Below are positions 46,101-61,100 of a stretch of 64,000 bases of DNA, piece after piece. Made by a program: the position numbers and the translations under genes. Source of the stretch: Sepioteuthis lessoniana. Its lineage: Eukaryota > Mollusca > Cephalopoda > Myopsida > Loliginidae. The notes under the pieces were generated by a model, which saw only the letters and a program-made list of their open reading frames with translations, ran no database searches and was not told the origin of the DNA. The DNA lies in contig OY757939.1 in the NCBI GenBank assembly GCA_963585895.1, positions 54,924,085 through 54,988,084 of the forward strand, read 5' to 3'. Each line of letters starts with the position of its first letter. Position 1 is the first letter of the stretch.

Positions 46101-49100
46101 ACAAGGACTCCTTTCCCTATTATGCTACAGGGATTCCCCCACTAAACCACAAGGACTCCTTTCCCTATTATGCTACAGGGATTCCCCACTAAACCACAAG
46201 GACTCCTTTCCCTATTATGCTACAGGGATTCCCAACTAAACCACAAGGACTCCTTTCCCTATTATGCTACAGATATTCCCCACTAAACCACAAGGACTCC
46301 TTTCCCTATTATGCTACAGGGATTCCCCACTAAATCACAAGGACTCCTTTCCCTATTATGCTACAGGGATTCCCAACTAAACCACAAGGACTCCTTTCCC
46401 TATTATGCTACAGATATTCCCCACTAAACCACAAGGACTCCTTTCCCTATTATGCTACAGGGATTCCCCACTAAACCACAAGGACTCCTTTCCCTATTAT
46501 GCTACAGGGATTCCCCACTAAACCACAAGGACTCCTTTCCCTATTATGCTACAGGGATTCCCAACTAAACCACAAGGACTCCTTTCCCTATTATGCTACA
46601 GGGATTCCCCACTAAACCACAAGGACTCCTTTCCCTATTATGCTACAGGGATTCCCCACTAAACCACAAGGACTCCTTTCCCTATTATGCTACAGGGATT
46701 CCCAACTAAACCACAAGGACTCCTTTCCCTATTATGCTACAGATATTCCCCACTAAACCACAAGGACTCCTTTCCCTATTATACTACAGGGATTCCCCAC
46801 TAAACCACAAGGACTCCTTTCCCTATTATGCTACAGATATTCCCCACTAAACCACAAGGACTCCTTTCCCTATTATGCTACAGGGATTCCCCACTAAACC
46901 ACAAGGACTCCTTTCCCTATTATGCTACAGGGATTCCCCACTAAACCACAAGGACTCCTTTCCCTATTATGCTACAGGGATTCCCAACTAAACCACAAGG
47001 ACTCCTTTCCCTATTATGCTACAGATATTCCCCACTAAACCACAAGGACTCCTTTCCCTATTATGCTACAGGGATTCCCCACTAAACCACAAGGACTCCT
47101 TTCCCTATTATGCTACAGGGATTCCCAACTAAACCACAAGGACTCCTTTCCCTATTATGCTACAGATATTCCCCACTAAACCACAAGGACTCCTTTCCCT
47201 ATTATGCTACAGATATTCCCCACTAAACCACAAGGACTCCTTTCCCTATTATGCTAAAGGGATTCCCCACTAAACCACAAGGACTCCTTTCCCTATTATG
47301 CTACAGGGATTCCCCACTAAACCACAAGGACTCCTTTCCCTATTATGCTACAGGGATTCCCAACTAAACCACAAGGACTCCTTTCCCTATTATGCTACAG
47401 ATATTCCCCACTAAACCACAAGGACTCCTTTCCCTATTATGCTACAGGGATTCCCCACTAAACCACAAGGACTCCTTTCCCTATTATGCTACAGGGATTC
47501 CCAACTAAACCACAAGGACTCCTTTCCCTATTATGCTACAGATATTCCCCACTAAACCACAAGGACTCCTTTCCCTATTATGCTACAGGGATTCCCCACT
47601 AAACCACAAGGACTCCTTTCCCTATTATGCTACAGATATTCCCCACTAAACCACAAGGACTCCTTTCCCTATTATGCTACAGGGATTCCCCACTAAACCA
47701 CAAGGACTCCTTTCCCTATTATGCTACAGGGATTCCCCACTAAACCACAAGGACTCCTTCCCCTATTATGCTACAGGGATTCCCAACTAAACCACAAGGA
47801 CTCCTTTCCCTATTATGCTACAGATATTCCCCAGTAAACCACAAGGACTCCTTTCCCTATTATGCTACAGGGATTCCCCACTAAACCACAAGGACTCCTT
47901 TCCCTATTATGCTACAGGGATTCCCAACTAAACCACAAGGACTCCTTTCCCTATTATGCTACAGATATTCCCCACTAAACCACAAGGACTCCTTTCCCTA
48001 TTATGCTACAGGGATTCCCCACTAAAACACAAGGACTCCTTTCCCTATTATGCTACAGGGATTCCCCACTAAACCACAAGGACTCCTTTCCCTATTATGC
48101 TACAGGGATTCCCAACTAAACCACAACGACTCCTTTCCCTATTATGCTACAGATATTCCCCACTAAACCACAAGGACTCCTTTCCCTATTATGCTACAGG
48201 GATTCCCCACTAAACCACAAGGACTCCTTTCCCTATTATGCTACAGGGATTCCCCACTAAACCACAAGGACTCCTTTCCCTATTATGCTACAGGGATTCC
48301 CAACTAAACCACAAGGACTCCTTTCCCTATTATGCTACAGATATTCCCCACTAAACCACAAGGACTCCTTTCCCTATTATGCTACAGGGATTCCCCACTA
48401 AACCACAAGGACTCCTTTCCCTATTATGCTACAGATATTCCCCACTAAACCACAAGGACTCCTTTCCCTATTATGCTACAGGGATTCCCAACTAAACCAC
48501 AAGGACTCCTTTCCCTATTATGCTACAGATATTCCCCACTAAACCACAAGGACTCCTTTCCCTATTATGCTACAGATATTCCCCACTAAACCACAAGGAC
48601 TCCTTTCGCTATTATTCTACAGGGATTCCCCACTAAACCACAAGGACTCCTTTCCCTATTATGCTACAGGGATTCCCCACTAAACCACAAGGACTCCTTT
48701 CCCTATTATGCTACAGATATTCCCCACTAAACCACAAGGACTCCTCTCCCTATTATGCTACAGGGATTCCCCACTAAACCACAAGGACTCCTTTCCCTAT
48801 TATGCTACAGATATTCCCCACTAAACCACAAGGACTCCTTTCCCTATTATGCTACAGGGATTCCCCACTAAACCACAAGGACTCCTTTCCCTATTATGCT
48901 ACAGGGATTCCCAACTAAAACACAAGGACTCCTTTCCCTATTATGCTACAGGGATTCCCCACTAAATCACAAGGACTCCTTTCCCTATTATGCTACAGAT
49001 ATTCCCCACTAAACCACAAGGACTCCTTTCCCTATTATGCTACAGGGATTCCCCACTAAACCACAAGGACTCCTTTCCCTATTATGCTACAGGGATTCCC

Positions 49101-52100
49101 AACTAAACCACAAGGACTCCTTTCCCTATTATGCTACAGGGATTCCCCACTAAACCACAAGGACTCCTTTCCCTATTATGCTACAGATATTCCCCACTAA
49201 ACCACAAGGACTCCTTTCCCTATTATGCTACAGATATTCCCCACTAAACCACAAGGACTCCTTTCCCTATTATGCTACAGGGATTCCCCACTAAACCACA
49301 AGGACTCCTTTCCCTATTATGCTACAGATATTCCCCACTAAACCACAAGGACTCCTTTCCCTATTATGCTACAGGGATTCCCAACTAAACCACAAGGACT
49401 CCTTTCCCTATTATGCTACAGATATTCCCCACTAAACCACAAGGACTCCTTTCCCTATTATGCTACAGATATTCCCCACTAAACCACAAGGACTCCTTTC
49501 CCTATTATGTTACAGGGATTCCCCACTAAACCACAAGGACTCCTTTCCCTATTATGCTACAGGGATTCCCCACTAAACCACAAGGACTCCTTTCCCTATT
49601 ATGCTACAGGGATTCCCCACTAAACCACAAGGACTCCTCTCCCTATTATATTACAGATATTCCCCACTAAACCACAAAGACTCCTTTCGCTATTATGCTA
49701 CAGGGATTCCCCACTAAACCACAAGGACTCCTTTCCCTATTATGCTACAGATATTCCCCACTAAACCACAAGGACTCCTTTCCCTATTATGTTACAGGGA
49801 TTCCCCACTAAACCACAAGGACTCCTTTCCCTATTATGCTACAGGGATTCCCAACTAAACCACAAGGACTCCTTTCCCTATTATGCTACAGATATTCCCC
49901 ACTAAACCACAAGGACTCCTTTCCCTATTATGCTACAGATATTCCCCACTAAACCACAAGGACTCCTTTCCCTATTATGCTACAGGGATTCCCCACTAAA
50001 CCACAAGGACTCCTTTCCCTATTATGCTACAGGGATTCCCAACTAAACCACAAGGACTCCTTTCCCTATTATGCTACAGGGATTCCCCACTAAATCACAA
50101 GGACTCCTTTCCCTATTATGCTACAGATATTCCCCACTAAACCACAAGGACTCCTTTCCCTATTATGCTACAGGGATTCCCCACTAAACCACAAGGACTC
50201 CTTTCCCTATTATGCTACAGATATTCCCCACTAAACCACAAGGACTCCTTTCCCTATTATGCTACAGGGATTCCCAACTAAACCACAAGGACTCCTTTCC
50301 CTATTATGCTACAGATATTCCCCACTAAACCACAAGGACTCCTTTCCCTATTATGCTACAGATATTCCCCACTAAACCACAAGGACTCCTTTCCCTATTA
50401 TGCTACAGGGATTCCCCACTAAACCACAAGGACTCCTTTCCCTATTATGCTACAGATATTCCCCACTAAACCACAAGGACTCCTTTCCCTATTATGCTAC
50501 AGGGATTCCCAACTAAACCACAAGGACTCCTTTCCCTATTATGCTACAGATATTCCCCACTAAACCACAAGGACTCCTTTCCCTATTATGCTACAGATAT
50601 TCCCCACTAAACCACAAGGTCTCCTTTCCCTATTATGTTACAGGGATTCCCCACTAAACCACAAGGACTCCTTTCCCTATTATGCTACAGGGATTCCCCA
50701 CTAAACCACAAGGACTCCTTTCCCTATTATGCTACAGGGATTCCCCACTAAACCACAAGGACTCCTCTCCCTATTATATTACAGATATTCCCCACTAAAC
50801 CACAAGGACTCCTTTCGCTATTATGCTACAGGGATTCCCCACTAAACCACAAGGACTCCTTTCCCTATTATGCTACAGATATTCCCCACTAAACCACAAG
50901 GACTCCTTTCCCTATTATGTTACAGGGATTCCCCACTAAACCACAAGGACTCCTTTCCCTATTATGCTACAGGGATTCCCAACTAAACCACAAGGACTCC
51001 TTTCCCTATTATGTTACAGGGATTCCCCACTAAACCACAAGGACTCCTTTCCCTATTATGCTACAGGGATTCCCCACTAAACCACAAGGACTCCTTTCCC
51101 TATTATGCTACAGGGATTCCCCACTAAACCACAAGGACTCCTCTCCCTATTATATTACAGATACTCCCCACTAAACCACAAGGACTCCTTTCCCTATTAT
51201 GCTACAGATATTCCCCACTAAACCACAAGGACTCCTTTCCCTATTATGCTACAGGGATTCTCCATTAAACCACAAGGACTCCTTTCCCTATTATGCTACA
51301 GGGATTCCCCACTAAACCACAAGGACTCCTCTCCCTATTATGCTACAGATATTCCCCACTAAACCACAAGGACTCCTTTCCCTATTATGTTACAGGGATT
51401 CCCCACTAAACCACAAGGACTCCTTTCCCTATTATGCTACAGGGATTCCCCACTAAACCACAAGGACTCCTTTCCCTATTATGCTACAGATATTCCCCAC
51501 TAAACCACAAGGACTCCTTTCCCTATTATGCTACAGGGATTCCCCACTAAACCACAAGGACTCCTTTCCCTATTATGCTACAGATATTCCCCACTAAACC
51601 ACAAGGACTCCTTTCCCTATTATGTTACAGGGATTCTCCACTAAATCACAAGGACTCCTTTCCCTATTATGCTACAGATATTCCCCACTAAACCACAAGG
51701 ACTCCTTTCCCTATTATGCTACAGGGATTCCCCACTAAACCACAAGGACTCCTTTCCCTATTATGCTACAGGGATTCCCCACTAAACCACAAGGACTCCT
51801 TTCCCTATTATGCTACAGATATTCCCCACTAAACCACAAGGACTCCTTTCCCTATTATGTTACAGGGATTCCCCACTAAACCACAAGGACTCCTTTCCCT
51901 ATTATGCTACAGATATTCCCCACTAAACCACAAGGACTCCTTTCCCTATTATGCTACAGGGATTCCCCACTAAATCACAAGGACTCCTTTCCCTATTATG
52001 CTACAGGGATTCCCCACTAAACCACAAGGACTCCTTTCCCTATTATGCTACAGGGATTCCCCACTAAACCACAAGGACTCCTTTCCCTATTATGTTACAG

Positions 52101-55100
52101 GGATTCTCCACTAAACCACAAGGACTCCTTTCCCTATTATATTACAGATATTCCCCACTAAACCACAAGGACTCCTTTCCCTATTATGCTACAGATATTC
52201 CCCACTAAACCACAAGGACTCCTTTCCCTATTATGTTACAGGGATTCTCCACTAAACCACAAGGACTCCTTTCCCTATTATATTACAGATATTCCCCACT
52301 AAACCACAAGGACTCCTTTCCCTATTATGTTACAGGGATTCTCCACTAAACCACAAGGACTCCTTTCCCTATTATATTACAGATATTCCCCACTAAACCA
52401 CAAGGACTCCTTTCCCTATTATGTTACAGGGATTCTCCACTAAACCACAAGGACTCCTTTCCCTATTATGCTACAGATATTCCCCACTAAACCACAAGGA
52501 CTCCTTTCCCTATTATGCTACAGGGATTCCCCACTAAACCACAAGGACTCCTTTCCCTATTATGCTACAGGGATTCCCAACTAAACCACAAGGACTCCTT
52601 TCCCTATTATGCTACAGGGATTCCCCACTAAATCACAAGGACTCCTTTCCCTATTATGCTACAGATATTCCCCACTAAACCACAAGGACTCCTTTCCCTA
52701 TTATGCTACAGGGATTCCCCACTAAACCACAAGGACTCCTTTCCCTATTATACTACAGATATTCCCCACTAAACCACAAGGACTCCTTTCCCTATTATGC
52801 TACAGGGATTCCCAACTAAACCACAAGGACTCCTTTCCCTATTATGCTACAGATATTCCCCACTAAACCACAAGGACTCCTTTCCCTATTATGCTACAGA
52901 TATTCCCCACTAAACCACAAGGACTCCTTTCCCTATTATGCTACAGGGATTCCCCACTAAACCACAAGGACTCCTTTCCCTATTATGCTACAGATATTCC
53001 CCACTAAACCACAAGGACTCCTTTCCCTATTATGCTACAGGGATTCCCAACTAAACCACAAGGACTCCTTTCCCTATTATGCTACAGATATTCCCCACTA
53101 AACCACAAGGACTTCTTTCCCTATTATGCTACAGATATTCCCCACTAAACCACAAGGACTCCTTTCCCTATTATGTTACAGGGATTCCCCACTAAACCAC
53201 AAGGACTCCTTTCCCTATTATGCTACAGGGATTCCCCACTAAACCACAAGGACTCCTTTCCCTATTATGCTACAGATATTCCCCACTAAACCACAAGGAC
53301 TCCTTTCCCTATTATGTTACAGGGATTCCCCACTAAACCACAAGGACTCCTTTCCCTATTATGCTACAGGGATTCCCAACTAAACCACAAGGACTCCTTT
53401 CCCTATTATGTTACAGGGATTCCCCACTAAACCACAAGGACTCCTTTCCCTATTATGCTACAGGGATTCCCCACTAAACCACAAGGACTCCTTTCCCTAT
53501 TATGCTACAGGGATTCCCCACTAAACCACAAGGACTCCTCTCCCTATTATATTACAGATATTCCCCACTAAACCACAAGGACTCCTTTCCCTATTATGTT
53601 ACAGGGATTCTCCACTAAACCACAAGGACTCCTTTCCCTATTATATTACAGATATTCCCCACTAAACCACAAGGACTCCTTTCCCTATTATGTTACAGGG
53701 ATTCTCCACTAAACCACAAGGACTCCTTTCCCTATTATGCTACAGATATTCCCCACTAAACCACAAGGACTCCTTTCCCTATTATGTTACAGGGATTCCC
53801 CACTAAACCACAAGGACTCCTTTCCCTATTATGCTACAGGGATTCCCCACTAAACCACAAGGACTCCTTTCCCTATTATGCTACAGATATTCCCCACTAA
53901 ACCACAAGGACTCCTTTCCCTATTATGCTACAGGGATTCCCCACTAAACCACAAGGACTCCTTTCCCTATTATGCTACAGATATTCCCCACTAAACCACA
54001 AGGACTCCTTTCCCTATTATGTTACAGGGATTCTCCACTAAATCACAAGGACTCCTTTCCCTATTATGCTACAGATATTCCCCACTAAACCACAAGGACT
54101 CCTTTCCCTATTATGCTACAGGGATTCCCCACTAAACCACAAGGACTCCTTTCCCTATTATACTACAGATATTCCCCACTAAACCACAAGGACTCCTTTC
54201 CCTATTATGCTACAGGGATTCCCAACTAAACCACAAGGACTCCTTTCCCTATTATGCTACAGATATTCCCCACTAAACCACAAGGACTCCTTTCCCTATT
54301 ATGCTACAGATATTCCCCACTAAACCACAAGGACTCCTTTCCCTATTATGCTACAGGGATTCCCCACTAAACCACAAGGACTCCTTTCCCTATTATGCTA
54401 CAGATATTCCCCACTAAACCACAAGGACTCCTTTCCCTATTATGCTACAGGGATTCCCAACTAAACCACAAGGACTCCTTTCCCTATTATGCTACAGATA
54501 TTCCCCACTAAACCACAAGGACTTCTTTCCCTATTATGCTACAGATATTCCCCACTAAACCACAAGGACTCCTTTCCCTATTATGTTACAGGGATTCCCC
54601 ACTAAACCACAAGGACTCCTTTCCCTATTATGCTACAGGGATTCCCCACTAAACCACAAGGACTCCTTTCCCTATTATGCTACAGATATTCCCCACTAAA
54701 CCACAAGGACTCCTTTCCCTATTATGTTACAGGGATTCCCCACTAAACCACAAGGACTCCTTTCCCTATTATGCTACAGGGATTCCCAACTAAACCACAA
54801 GGACTCCTTTCCCTATTATGTTACAGGGATTCCCCACTAAACCACAAGGACTCCTTTCCCTATTATGCTACAGGGATTCCCCACTAAACCACAAGGACTC
54901 CTTTCCCTATTATGCTACAGGGATTCCCCACTAAACCACAAGGACTCCTCTCCCTATTATATTACAGATATTCCCCACTAAACCACAAGGACTCCTTTCC
55001 CTATTATGTTACAGGGATTCTCCACTAAACCACAAGGACTCCTTTCCCTATTATATTACAGATATTCCCCACTAAACCACAAGGACTCCTTTCCCTATTA

Positions 55101-58100
55101 TGTTACAGGGATTCTCCACTAAACCACAAGGACTCCTTTCCCTATTATGCTACAGATATTCCCCACTAAACCACAAGGACTCCTTTCCCTATTATGTTAC
55201 AGGGATTCCCCACTAAACCACAAGGACTCCTTTCCCTATTATGCTACAGGGATTCCCCACTAAACCACAAGGACTCCTTTCCCTATTATGCTACAGATAT
55301 TCCCCACTAAACCACAAGGACTCCTTTCCCTATTATGCTACAGGGATTCCCCACTAAACCACAAGGACTCCTTTCCCTATTATGCTACAGATATTCCCCA
55401 CTAAACCACAAGGACTCCTTTCCCTATTATGTTACAGGGATTCTCCACTAAATCACAAGGACTCCTTTCCCTATTATGCTACAGATATTCCCCACTAAAC
55501 CACAAGGACTCCTTTCCCTATTATGCTACAGGGATTCCCCACTAAACCACAAGGACTCCTTTCCCTATTATGCTACAGGGATTCCCCACTAAACCACAAG
55601 GACTCCTTTCCCTATTATGCTACAGATATTCCCCACTAAACCACAAGGACTCCTTTCCCTATTATGTTACAGGGATTCCCCACTAAACCACAAGGACTCC
55701 TTTCCCTATTATGCTACAGATATTCCCCACTAAACCACAAGGACTCCTTTCCCTATTATGCTACAGGGATTCCCCACTAAATCACAAGGACTCCTTTCCC
55801 TATTATGCTACAGGGATTCCCCACTAAACCACAAGGACTCCTTTCCCTATTATGCTACAGGGATTCCCCACTAAACCACAAGGACTCCTTTCCCTATTAT
55901 GTTACAGGGATTCTCCACTAAACCACAAGGACTCCTTTCCCTATTATATTACAGATATTCCCCACTAAACCACAAGGACTCCTTTCCCTATTATGCTACA
56001 GATATTCCCCACTAAACCACAAGGACTCCTTTCCCTATTATGTTACAGGGATTCTCCACTAAACCACAAGGACTCCTTTCCCTATTATATTACAGATATT
56101 CCCCACTAAACCACAAGGACTCCTTTCCCTATTATGTTACAGGGATTCTCCACTAAACCACAAGGACTCCTTTCCCTATTATATTACAGATATTCCCCAC
56201 TAAACCACAAGGACTCCTTTCCCTATTATGTTACAGGGATTCTCCACTAAACCACAAGGACTCCTTTCCCTATTATGCTACAGGGATTCCCCACTAAACC
56301 ACAAGGACTCCTTTCCCTATTATGCTACAGATATTCCCCACTAAACCACAAGGACTCCTTTCCCTATTATGCTACAGGGATTCCCAACTAAACCACAAGG
56401 ACTCCTTTCCCTATTATGTTACAGGGATTCCCCACTAAACCACAAGGACTCCTTTCCCTATTATGCTACAGGGATTCCCCACTAAACCACAAGGACTCCT
56501 TTCCCTATTATGCTACAGATATTCCCCACTAAACCACAAGGACTCCTTTCCCTATTATGTTACAGGGATTCCCAACTAAACCACAAGGACTCCTTTCCCT
56601 ATTATGTTACAGGGATTCCCAACTAAACCACAAGGACTCCTTTCCCTATTATGCTACAGGGATTCCCCACTAAACCACAAGGACTCCTTTCCCTATTATG
56701 CTACAGGGATTCCCAACTAAACCACAAGGACTCCTTTCCCTATTATGCTACAGATATTCCCCACTAAACCACAAGGACTCCTTTCCCTATTATGCTACAG
56801 GGATTCTCCACTAAACCACAAGGACTCCTTTCCCTATTATGCTACAGGGATTCCCCATTAAACCACAAGGACTCCTTTCCCTATTATGCTACAGATATTC
56901 CCCACTAAACCACAAGGACTCCTTTCCCTATTATATTACAGATATTCCCCACTAAACCACAAGGACTCCTTTCCCTATTATGTTACAGGGATTCTCCACT
57001 AAACCACAAGGACTCCTTTCCCTATTATATTACAGATATTCCCCACTAAACCACAAGGACTCCTTTCCCTATTATGTTACAGGGATTCTCCACTAAACCA
57101 CAAGGACTCCTTTCCCTATTATGCTACAGGGATTCCCCACTAAACCACAAGGACTCCTTTCCCTATTATATTACAGATATTCCCCACTAAACCACAAGGA
57201 CTCCTTTCCCTATTATGTTACAGGGATTCTCCACTAAACCACAAGGACTCCTTTCCCTATTATGCTACAGATATTCCCCACGAAACCACAAGGACTCCTT
57301 TCCCTATTATATTACAGATATTCCCCACGAAACCACAAGGACTCCTTTCCCTATTATATTACAGATATTCCCCACTAAACCACAAGGACTCCTTTCCCTA
57401 TTATATTACAGATATTCCCCACTAAACCACAAGGACTCCTTTCCCTATTATATTACAGATATTCCCCACGAAACCACAAGGACTCCTTTCCCTATTATAT
57501 TACAGATATTCCCCACTAAACCACAAGGACTCCTTTCCCTATTATGCTACAGGGATTCCCCACTAAACCACAAGGACTCCTTTCCCTATTATGTTACAGG
57601 GATTCTCCACTAAACCACAAGGACTCCTTTCACTATTATGCTACAGATATTCCCCACGAAACCACAAGGACTCCTTTCCCTATTATATTACAGATATTCC
57701 CCACTAAACCACAAGGACTCCTTTCCCTATTATATTACAGATATTCCCCACTAAACCACAAGGACTCCTTTCCCTATTATGCTACAGGGATTCTCCACTA
57801 AACCACAAGGACTCCTTTCCCTATTATGTTACAGGGATTCTCCACTAAACCACAAGGACTCCTTTCCCTATTATGCTACAGATATTCCCCACGAAACCAC
57901 AAGGACTCCTTTCCCTATTATATTACAGATATTCCCCACTAAACCACAAGGACTCCTTTCCCTATTATGTTACAGGGATTCTCCACTAAACCACAAGGAC
58001 TCCTTTCCCTATTATGCTACAGATATTCCCCACGAAACCACAAGGACTCCTTTCCCTATTATGTTACAGATATTCCCCACTAAACCACAAGGACTCCTTT

Positions 58101-61100
58101 CCCTATTATGTTACAGGGATTCTCCACTAAACCACAAGGACTCCTTTCCCTATTATGCTACAGGGATTCCCCACTAAACCACAAGGACTCCTTTCCCTAT
58201 TATGCTACAGGGATTCCCCACTAAACCACAAGGACTCCTTTCCCTATTATGTTACAGATATTCCCCACTAAACCACAAGGACTCCTTTCCCTATTATGTT
58301 ACAGATATTCCCCACTAAACCACAAGGACTCCTTTCCCTATTATGTTACAGGGATTCCCCACTAAACCACAAGGACTCCTTTCCCTATTATGCTACAGGG
58401 ATTCCCCACTAAACCACAAGGACTCCTTTCCCTATTATGTTACAGATATTCCCCACTAAACCACAAGGACTCCTTTCCCTATTATGTTACAGGGATTCTC
58501 CACTAAACCACAAGGACTCCTTTCCCTATTATATTACAGATATTCCCCACTAAACCACAAGGACTCCTTTCCCTATTATATTACAGATATTCCCCACTAA
58601 ACCACAAGGACTCCTTTCCCTATTATGCTACAGGGATTCCCCACTAAACCACAAGGACTCCTTTCCCTATTATGTTACAGATATTCCCCACTAAACCACA
58701 AGGACTCCTTTCCCTATTATGCTACAGATATTCCCCACTAAACCACAAGGACTCCTTTCCCTATTATGCTACAGGGATTCCCCACTAAACCACAAGGACT
58801 CCTTTCCCTATTATATTACAGATATTCCCCACTAAACCACAAGGACTCCTTTCCCTATTATATTACAGATATTCCCCACTAAACCACAAGGACTCCTTTC
58901 CCTATTATATTACAGATATTCCCCACTAAACCACAAGGACTGCTTTCCCTATTATGCTACAGATATTCCCCACTAAACCACAAGGACTCCTTTCCCTATT
59001 ATGTTACAGGGATTCTCCACTAAACCACAAGGACTCCTTTCCCTATTATGCTACAGATATTCCCCACGAAACCACAAGGACTCCTTTCCCTATTATATTA
59101 CAGATATTCCCCACTAAACCACAAGGACTCCTTTCCCTATTATATTACAGATATTCCCCACTAAACCACAAGGACTCCTTTCCCTATTATGCTACAGATA
59201 TTCCCCACTAAACCACAAGGACTCCTTTCCCTATTATGTTACAGGGATTCTCCACTAAACCACAAGGACTCCTTTCCCTATTATGCTACAGATATTCCCC
59301 ACGAAACCACAAGGACTCCTTTCCCTATTATATTTCAGATATTCCCCACTAAACCACAAGGACTCCTTTCCCTATTATGCTACAGGGATTCTCCACTAAA
59401 CCACAAGGACTCCTTTCCCTATTATATTACAGATATTCCCCACTAAACCACAAGGACTCCTTTCCCTATTATGCTACAGGGATTCCCCACTAAACCACAA
59501 GGACTCCTTTCCCTATTATATTACAGATATTCCCCACTAAACCACATGGACTCCTTTCCCTATTATATTACAGATATTCCCCACTAAACCACAAGGACTC
59601 CTTTCCCTATTATATTACAGATATTCCCCACTAAACCACAAGGACTCCTTTCCCTATTATGCTACAGATATTCCCCACTAAACCACAAGGACTCCTTTCC
59701 CTATTATGTTACAGGGATTCTCCACTAAACCACAAGGACTCCTTTCCCTATTATGCTACAGATATTCCCCACGAAACCACAAGGACTACTTTCCCTATTA
59801 TATTACAGATATTCCCCACTAAACCACAAGGACTCCTTTCCCTATTATGCTACAGGGATTCCCCACTAAACCACAAGGACTCCTTTCCCTATTATGCTAC
59901 AGGGATTCCCCACTAAACCACAAGGACTCCTTTCCCTATTATGCTACAGATATTCCCCACTAAACCACAAGGACTCCTTTCCCTATTATGTTACAGGGAT
60001 TCTCCACTGAACCACAAGGACTCCTTTCCCTATTATGCTACATGGATTCCCCACTAAACCACAAGGACTCCTTTCCCTATTATATTACAGATATTCTCCA
60101 CTAAACCACAAGGACTCCTTTCCCTATTATGTTACAGGGATTCTCCACTAAACCACAAGGACTCCTTTCCCTATTATGCTACAGATATTCCCCACTAAAC
60201 CACAAGGACTCCTTTCCCTATTATATTACAGATTCCCCACTAAACCACAAGGACTCCTTTCCCTATTATGTTACAGGGATTCTCCACTGAACCACAAGGA
60301 CTCCTTTCCCTATTATGCTACAGGGATTCCCCACTAAACCACAAGGACTCCTTTCCCTATTATATTACAGATATTCCGCACTAAACCACAAGGACTCCTT
60401 TCCCTATTATGTTACAGGGATTCTCCACTAAACCACAAGGACTCCTTTCCCTATTATGCTACAGGGATTCCCCACTAAATCACAAGGACTCCTTTCCCTA
60501 TTATGCTACAGATATTCCCCACTAAACCACAAGGACTCCTTTCCCTATTATATTACAGATATTCCCCACGAAACCACAAGGACTCCTTTCCCTATTATAT
60601 TACAGATATTCCCCACTAAACCACAAGGACTCCTTTCCCTATTATGTTACAGGGATTCTCCACTAAACCACAAGGACTCCTTTCCCTATTATGCTACAGA
60701 TATTCCCCACGAAACCACAAGGACTCCTTTCCCTATTATATTACAGATATTCCCCACTAAACCACAAGGACTCCTTTCCCTATTATGTTACAGGGATTCT
60801 CCACTAAATCACAAGGACTCCTTTCCCTATTATGCTACAGATATTCCCCACGAAACCACAAGGACTCCTTTCCCTATTATATTACAGATATTCCCCACGA
60901 AACCACAAGGACTCCTTTCCCTATTATATTACAGATATTCCCCACTAAACCACAAGGACTCCTTTCCCTATTATATTACAGATATTCCCCACTAAACCAC
61001 AAGGACTCCTTTCCCTATTATGTTACAGGGATTCTCCACTAAACCACAAGGACTCCTTTCCCTATTATGCTACAGATATTCCCCACTAAACCACAAGGAC

